Under the pieces are notes generated by a model. It was given only the letters and a program-made list of their open reading frames with translations, ran no database searches and was not told where the DNA came from. Position numbers and translations under genes: made by a program. Below are positions 26,401 through 35,400 of a stretch of DNA of 64,000 nucleotides, one piece after another. Location of the stretch: NCBI GenBank assembly GCA_018340805.1, contig JACMZG010001863.1:29593654-29657653 (forward strand). The letters are read 5' to 3'. This stretch comes from Microvelia longipes. Taxonomy: Eukaryota > Arthropoda > Insecta > Hemiptera > Veliidae. Within the stretch, counting starts at the first letter, position 1. Every line of letters starts with the position of its first letter.

Positions 26401-29400
26401 TCAGGCATTTAATACGATCAGGTTCTTGCATCATATTTGTTTAGTTGATCGAGTCAGATGACATCATAATGGATCCCCCAAAACATTGCGTCTTTTATTG
26501 TGAAGAGAAGAAAAGAAAGAAGTTTCTCCTCTTAATATTTTGGAACTCCAAAGCTCATTTTACTATAATTTTATTAAAAAGGTTATATTTACCGCAAGTT
26601 GAAGAAGCAATCGAAGAATCAGCTACCGTCGATACTTGCTGTTGGATATAAATATCCCTGGACCGGTTTCGGCATAACGCCATCATCAGCAGGCGAGGCA
26701 ACACTCGAGCTCTCAACTAATAATAATATAATTTTATTGTCAAGGTTCACTTGGGTTATAAGGAACTTAACAATAAAAAATATATTTAATAAAATTGCAT
26801 TTCTTTGTATAATAATACAGTTACACTAAAAAAATAATATTTGAAAAGTTATCTAGTAAAATAAAAGTTAGTCGATAAGGTTATAGTACGTACAGAGTAC
26901 ATACATCGGGGGAGTGGACAAGATTCTATCTCCTTAGTTAGCATATCTGACTGGATCCTCTGCATGGTTCTTACAGTGTATTTAACTTATGTCCTTATAG
27001 TCCAAGAGCCTTAAAAATGTGACTCATTTTGTACTACTTCAAACCAAATTTTTCTGAAAATACACCTTTAATTATGAAGGAAAATCATATTCTGCCTATC
27101 CAGAATGGAGCCCTTCATATGAATTGGATAAATTGAACTAAAGTTATGACATTTGTTAAATAGCCAAAAAATGCACAGAAAGTCAATATTTTTCCTAAGA
27201 AATTCACTGACTTTGCATAAATTAACAATTTTTTTAGTGTTTCTGAAAGAACCATAACTTTGGTTGCAGTTATCCGATTTTGATGATTAAACACTCATTT
27301 TATAGATCATTTTATCACCTTTAAAAAATGTTCTCTTCATGTTTTGCACACGATCCACAGGGAACCACTTATTTCAAGAAAACTGAAATTAGTGTGATTT
27401 TATAAAATTTTAAACAGGCGCAATCATATGAAGGGCTCCACTCTGAATAGGATACTATGTTCCTTCTTCATAATTTAAGGTATATTTTCGGAAATACTTA
27501 GTTTAAAGTAGTACAAAATGAAACATTTTTTCAGGTCCTGCTCTTGGACTATTTCTACGATCCACAGATTTAGAATGCTGTGTTAGCGTAGTAAATTATC
27601 TAAACAGATTAGGATACAAATCTGTTAGCAATTTTAAAATATTATTAGGTAGATACTATCTTGATGGTCAAAATGGTAGTGAATGAGAAGACTTTTATAA
27701 TTTTGATACATCTTCGATTTAACTATATAATTTATATTTTAACCATATAATTTTTATTGTATATACAAAATATTTTTAATAATTTTTAAAAGTCAAAAAC
27801 AACATGCAATTTCCTGAGTTTGGTTTACATGAAATGGGTTAATTTTGAAGGACTAAATTGGATTATTTTGTTTGAACATTGTGTTATTATGAAGCAAATT
27901 TTTTTACCAGGAGTTATTATTATAAACTATACAAAAATTGATGGTTATTTTGTTTAATTTTAGATTAAAGTATTTAGTCAATTCTTTTATTATAAACTAT
28001 ACATTTTTTTTGTTTAATTTTAGATTAAAGTATTTAGTCAATTCTTTTATTATAAACTATACATTTTTTTGTTTAATTTTAGATTAAAGTATTTAGACCA
28101 TTCTTCATTTCATTGGACCTTCCATACTCAATTATTAGAGGTGAAATGGTTACTATACCAGTTGTTATATTTAATTACATGGATAAAGAAATCACGGCTG
28201 ATATCACTTTAGATAATAATGCTGGACAATTTGAATTTGGTGATTATTCTAATGAGATTTCAGATGCGCCTAGTAAGTATTATTGCTCCTAATTATGTTT
28301 ATTAGGTGTTGAATGAGTTTACTTAATAGAATTAAACATCTGTGCCTCTTATTTATCATAACTTCACGTAACTTGTTTCAAACATAATTGTTGATTTTGC
28401 CTGGGAGGCACTGGAATTATATTATTTAAATTTAATTTATTGTTCATTTATATTCATTTATTGCTGATAATATTTTGCAAATGTAAATGCTACAATAATA
28501 TCTTTTGTTGCAAGTGTAAAGAATTTTTTTTTAAAGTTATTGGCTTTTGGTCATACTTGGTATGATATTTTCATACCAAGTATTTGCATTCTCATTATTA
28601 CTAACTCCGATCCTTAATAATTTGTTTATCTTTTTTGTTAGGATTGGACCTTTACAGGAAGAAAAGAGTTACAATAAAACCCAATTCAGGTGAAACCACT
28701 TCTTTTATGATTACTGCTACCGAGCTTGGATTTATAAATATTAAAGTTACAGCTAAGAGTCAGATTGCAGGCGACGCAATTGAGAGAAAATTACTTGTAA
28801 AGGTTTGTGTATTATGTTATACTTGTTTTAGTTTGTAGACATTATGTCATAGGGAACATAGATAATAAATCAATCAGTCAGAAAAAGTTTACAAATCCTT
28901 TAAAATGTATGCATTATCTGTTTGGCTTTTTTGATGTTCAAAATAACACTTTTTACACGGAATACTATTAGTAGAAATTGGGCTCAATGGACTCACAGAA
29001 GAGGTCAAAGTGCCTTGGAGATAATCTCCACCAGAAAAAAGTAGAAATAGTAAGAAGTGTGGTAGTGGAAAAATCACTTGTCCTCTATCTGGCTAGTAGA
29101 AACAATTTTTAAGGAAGTTTAACCAGCTCCTCTAAGGGATTACACTGAGCACTGTGTGTTAAGTCACTTTTAGTTGGCTAAGCTAGCAAGTATACCATTT
29201 TATAGCTCTAGTGTTTTATAACCTTTTGGGTTTAGAAAATTTCAAATCTAATTAAATTAAAAAATCCTTTTACTATTTTTCTTACGACAGTAAATATCAA
29301 AAGTAATAACAACATTGTACAAAAGAAAAAAAAATGCCCCTTGCCTTCCACTGGTTATACTGATCCCGGGTTTCTAGGATCAGTAGTGTTTAAAAATTCT

Positions 29401-32400
29401 GGCAATATCACATGGCCTCTGAACATAGTGTGAATCAACCATTCAACCTTTAGCAGTCATTACTTAATTGATTAAGGTTCTTTTATGAGCACCTGATATT
29501 ATATAGGATATTATATGGGCAATAAAACCACTGAATTTACTTATTTTTTAAGGATTTAATTCTCCATTTTCCTTTTCACGAAACCCCCTTAGAGGCAGGC
29601 CTAAGACTAAACTCAATGATGATAGTCATTTACAGTAACCATTATACCTATGGTGGCAAACCCTAAAATATTGCTTAATATGCATGTCATTGTATCAATA
29701 TTAAATGCATTATATTGTATTACTTGCAGGTAATACAATACAAAGCATACATACCAGCTAGTGTTACCCTCTTTACTGTTTTTATTTCTTTTTCCATGAC
29801 ACTTATTAGTGATATTTAGATGTATTTAGAATTCCAATGTTTCAGCAATTATTACAGTAGAAATGTTACCAGTCAAAATTTACTTATTTATTAAGTTTCT
29901 ACCCTTGCATATGGTGGCCAATAACTCTTGAAGGCTTTCTTAAATCGAGATGAAACTTGGTTTATGGCAAGATGTTGGGGAGTTTACAAAGCCTATTTTT
30001 TAGTTAATCTTGTGGTGTCATCATGTGGGCTGCAAACCAGTACACATCAGCAGGCTAAGCACAAGCAAAGCCCCTTTGAAGCAGCCTTGGGCGGAAAGCC
30101 ACTGTTATTGAATTGTTTAAAAGTTCTTATAACAACTAATTTGTGTATTATATTTTTGAAACTGCAGCCTGAAGGAGAGACTCAGTACATGAATAAAGCA
30201 TTGTTTGTGGATTTAAGAACTATGGATTCGATGAAAGAAAATGTAACTCTTAGGATTCCAAAGAATTTTGTTGATGGATCAGCTCGTATTGAAGTTTCAG
30301 CTGTTGGTACGTACCTTTTTTGCACATTTAAAAATGTCTTACTCTTTTATAGGTCAAGGGCAAGCTTTTGTTAAACTACCCTAAGTGGTTGTTCTTACTT
30401 CTAATATAAATTATTCAACTATCTATCTAAAAAAAAATCTTTTGTGTAACTAAAAAATGGTTTTTAGAACCTTTTTTACAGATTAATTATTGACAATTTA
30501 CACTGGTGAAATACACCACTAATACATGCAAAATTCTTATTTTAGCAATTTTTTAACAAGAAATGAGCTTATGAATTTCTTTTTTTTTCCTCATTTATAC
30601 CTCAGTATATTGGAAAAGTATTGTGATAAGCATTAGTCCTCTTATCATTAATAAATGTTTAAAAAGCAAAAAATAATTCCATTCAGTTGAAATTTGGTAC
30701 AAATGTATTCCTTTACGTAAATAAATAAGTAAACTAATTTTTGTTCCAATACTGCAAGTATAGCTTCGGTCTTTGTTGGATCATAAAAGTTAAGCAGCAT
30801 CAAGCTAGGTCAGTGCCTGGATGGGTGACTGCTGGGATTGAAACGAATGTATTTCCTGTTTGAGGACAAGCAAAATAAATAAATTGCAAATTATTATATG
30901 ACACATGGCTAAAATCAGTTGACAGTGTGGAAAATAATGTGAGGGAGCCTATGAGGTTTGTCCTGGATGTTAAAGCACGCCCTCAATGTCAAATCAGGCC
31001 AACCTTATTGGTTCCTCAACACTATTTTCCTGTGCTGTCAACTGATTATAGCCGATGTGGTGAGAAAAAGTTCCAAGGTATCCCATGCCTGATTTTTTAA
31101 ATTTAATTCTGACTAATAAAATTAGTCAAAAGTTACATTTAAGAAAAACAATAATTAACTGTTATTTAGAATTTTGCATTACTTGTCTCTACCTTGCTTT
31201 TAATATTTTTATTTTTACAGGAGATATTTTAGGAACAAGTTTACCAAACTTGGATAAATTGATTCAAATGCCATTTGGATGTGGAGAACAGAATATGCTT
31301 AACTTTGTTCCAAACATTGTTATTCTTGATTACTTAAAGGTAATAATTTTTTAATTACATATGAACATTGAACTGGAATGTGGATTATTATTGTTTGCAA
31401 ACATTTTGTTTTGTGGTTTTTTCTTAGGAGATAGTTAATTTATTTTTATTTCAAATGATTTTTCTGTTGCTTATTTATAACAAAGGTATTGATGGATATA
31501 AAATATTTCTTTCATGTTATAATTACTCTTTGAAGGAGGAAAATTTCCAAACCGGTTTTTTTGCTCATAAGATTTCAAGTTAATAGATGGATATTGTTGT
31601 TTGAAGAGATCAATTGTGTTTACCCTTTAATTACGTTAATTAACTCTGGAAATAGTGACTTAAAGTCCTAAAAATAGATATTATATTACAATATTTCACT
31701 TTATTTGTAAATTTATGCATTATTATACTATATAATAATGCCACCTTATTACTATAACAGTAGTAATAAGGTGGGAAGGCCGGCAAATACGCCACATTGT
31801 CGAGCCCTTTTTGCCATATTACTGTAACACGTATAAGCGATCTATGAAGTTTTGTCTATAATTTCAATAATTAAATCATTTATTGTACATTGTTCAATAG
31901 AATTCTGGTCAATTGTCTCCTGGAATTGAGAGCAAATGTTTGAAATATTTGGAAACAGGATATCAGCGTGAATTAACTTATAAGCATAAGGATGGTTCAT
32001 TTAGTGCTTTCGGAACTTCAGATCCTTCTGGCAGTACTTGGTAATTAATTATCCTTTAATTGTTTTAAATATTATTCTCTTTTCAACGAACTGAACACAT
32101 TATTTCCTTATTTTTTATTTCTAGTGTTTTCACTATTTCCCATATTAATAAAATAATATATTTTTTGACACTTCAAGGAAATATAAAAAGTCAATTCCTC
32201 TTACATTACTATATCTAAACTCCTCAACGAGTCATATTCATGTAATTCTATACTAAGAGAAAGACATCTTACAAAAGTTGCATTATTTATAAAAACCAGA
32301 CAATTGATCTCTTTAGTCAAAAATTTTGTCTTATGAAAGTCAATTAAAATGTTAAAACAAAAAGTAAAAAGAGATTTAAAATACTAAATTATTTGAAAAA

Positions 32401-35400
32401 TTTATGAAGTATTAAATAAATTAGATGGAGGCTACAAAAGATCAACTGAAAAACTGTCTTTCAGTTGATCTTCTGTAGCCACCATCTAATTTATTTAATA
32501 CGTTTTGTATTTTTTCAAATAATTTGATATTTTAATTTTTTCAAACTTTTTGTGTTAACAATCCAACTGATTTTCATTACAAATCTTTTTTGACTTAAGA
32601 GATCATTTAATTTAAAGAGGTAAATATAAAAATATAATTAAAAGAATAAAAAAAGAGATAAATATAATTTAATTTAATTTAAAGAGATAATAATTTCTCT
32701 GGTTTTTTATAAATGATGCAACTTTTGTAAGATGTCTTTCTATTACTATAATATTACATGAATATGACTTATGGAGGAGTTGAAATACAGTAATGTAAGA
32801 GGAATTGATTTTGTGTATTTACCTGAAGGGTCAAAATGATATAAGTTTTATTCACAGAGTCAGCTTGCACTCTTTCAGTCATTATCAATGCCTGACCGAT
32901 AAAGATTTCCTATTTAAATAGCAAAATAACAAAAAATAGAGAAAAGAAGTGCAAAGATGACTTTAGAGTCCTCTTTGCAAGTTAAATAAGCCATTTATTT
33001 TCTATACTTCTTTGCTTTGAGGGAAATTATGAATAAATCCATTGTTTCTTCTGATGTCATGGAATCTAGATAATTTATTGGTCCAGCTTGCTTCAATACC
33101 CACTACTGCGTTATACTCCTTTCAATTTGTTAAATAGTACTTCACACTACATAACCTTGAATTTTAGCACCAATGCCTTCTATAATTTTATTTTTACAAT
33201 TTTAGGTTAACTGCATTTGTCCTTGCATCATTTAAAAGTGCAAAACCTTATATTAACATCGAAAAAAGAGTGATTGCTGAAGGCTTATCTTGGTTAGCTC
33301 GTCAACAGACAGCAAATGGATCATTTCCTGAGGTATGATTTTGTAAAGAATTTATTTAATTATGTATTAATTGTTAGCTCTAATTATTTTGCTCTAGATC
33401 CAGTGAAGTATTGCTCTAGTAAGACTGGTAACTTAAGTTATAAAACCAGGACTTTATATGTGCTTGAGTTATACTCTAAAATAAGTCCTACACAATCTCA
33501 AGTAATTTTCTTAGACCCCCAGAATATTTTTGGTACTCTCAAATTAAACTAGTATTAATAATTTTTACTTTTCCTCATTTCTACCTTAGGTGTGTAGGAA
33601 AATTATTGTGTATGCAAAAAATGAAAAACCCAAATTTCACCTCATTTTATCAAATGACTTGTATATAAGTTTTAATAAAAAAAATTTAAGAAATTGGAAA
33701 ATAATCTAATTGAGTTGAAATTTGGTTCAAGTATATCCCTTTACCTAATAAATAAGTATACTGCTTCATTTGAATACTGCAAGAATATCTATTCTTTTTG
33801 TTGGATCATAAAAATTACAGCATTGAGCGAGGTTAGGACTGCTGGGATAAAAACCAATTTACTGCCTGGGGACATGCTAAGCAAGTGTGAAGATGTGCTA
33901 CAGTGCATTTGGTTATTTTTATATTCTGAGGAAGAGCAAAGCAAGTCTGAAGTATTGAGGATGAGTGTAACGAATCCTATATGGTGAGAAAAGTTCTGAG
34001 GTACTCCGTAGCCGATCACTGACTGAATTCATATTTATTTGCTTCTTGTTCCAGGTTGGTACAGTAAGTCACAAAGATATGCAAGGAGGCTCTGGACAAG
34101 GCCTAGCTTTGACTGCTTTCTCATTGTTACCATTCTTAAAAAATCGTAGCCCAGAGCATGCAAGAACAGTAGATAAGGCTTTGAATTATATAGCAAAGGA
34201 GTTAGATTTTGTTAGGAATGATAGCTATGCTCTTGCCATCTCTACTTACGTTTTACACTTAGCTAACCATCCTGCTAAAGATACAGCTTTTAATATTCTT
34301 GAAGCCAATGCTCAAACAAAACTTCAAGGTAAAATAAACAGCTTTTATTGTTGATATTTAATATGACTAGTCTAATTAAAAATTCAGTTATCACATATAT
34401 TTTTATATTTTTACCATATGAAAAAGTTGATTATGCTTGAAATATTTTGTTTTTCCTCATTTATACTGTAGCTTTATATGAAAAGTATTATTCAGGTGTT
34501 TTTAAGACCTTCCGAGTGGTTTTTACATAGTTGTTTGTGTGTGAATAGGTGTCTTTTATCATTGTAGCTCACAGTGTATTTATGCTAAAAAGTTAAACTT
34601 GATACAAAAATCAATCTTTAGGTCTACTTCTGAGGTACCCAGTACCTGATTTTTTAAATTATATTAATGCGCACGATCTGTTTTTTTTATTACTGGAATT
34701 AGATGTGTGAGCAGGATTTTCCATGTTATGATTACCAAATCATAATTTTTGAAACCCATTAGGGCGTTGTGTGGACTATTTTGAAAATATTCTGCCCTGT
34801 TGATTTTTTAATGTTGTTTATTACCTTTCTGTTCCAAGTCATAACTGTTAAGTACAATATAATAAGAATGAATCAAAAGTATAAGTATGAATAATTATGA
34901 TAATTCCCAAGTTATTAATGAACAATTAGGCTTTACTGGAGTTTAACGTCAAGCTTTATTTGTATTCTATTTTATATTTGTTTCTTAATAAATTTTACTC
35001 TTTTTTAGCGTCACTAAAATGGTGGAAGAGAATGGCTAAAAAATCAGATAGTGACAATCCTCACTCACTGAGACCTAATTCAGTTGATGTTGAAATGACG
35101 TCTTATGCGATGCTTACTTATCTGGAAAGAGGGCTGACAGAGGATTGCATGCCTGTTATGAATTGGCTTTTATCTCAACAAAATTCTGAAGGAGGCTTCG
35201 CATCCACTCAGGTACAAAAATAAGTATGAAATTAATTCTGTAGGTGCTATGAAATAATGAAATTATGTTTAGGTTTAAGTATGTAAATATTCTACAAATG
35301 TGAAAAATTGTGATTTCACATAATTATGAAACAAGAAGTAAGCAAGCTCAGATTGTAGTCCCTATTGTAGATTAATAAAAAAAGTAAATCATGCTTTATA

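Noticed and set aside
26445..26829. Two overlapping plus-strand frames
   Set aside because: Cross a repeat-like patch in intron 15; no splice sites or family similarity.
33789..34019. 76-residue minus-strand frame
   Set aside because: Antisense reading of dispersed repeat R2.
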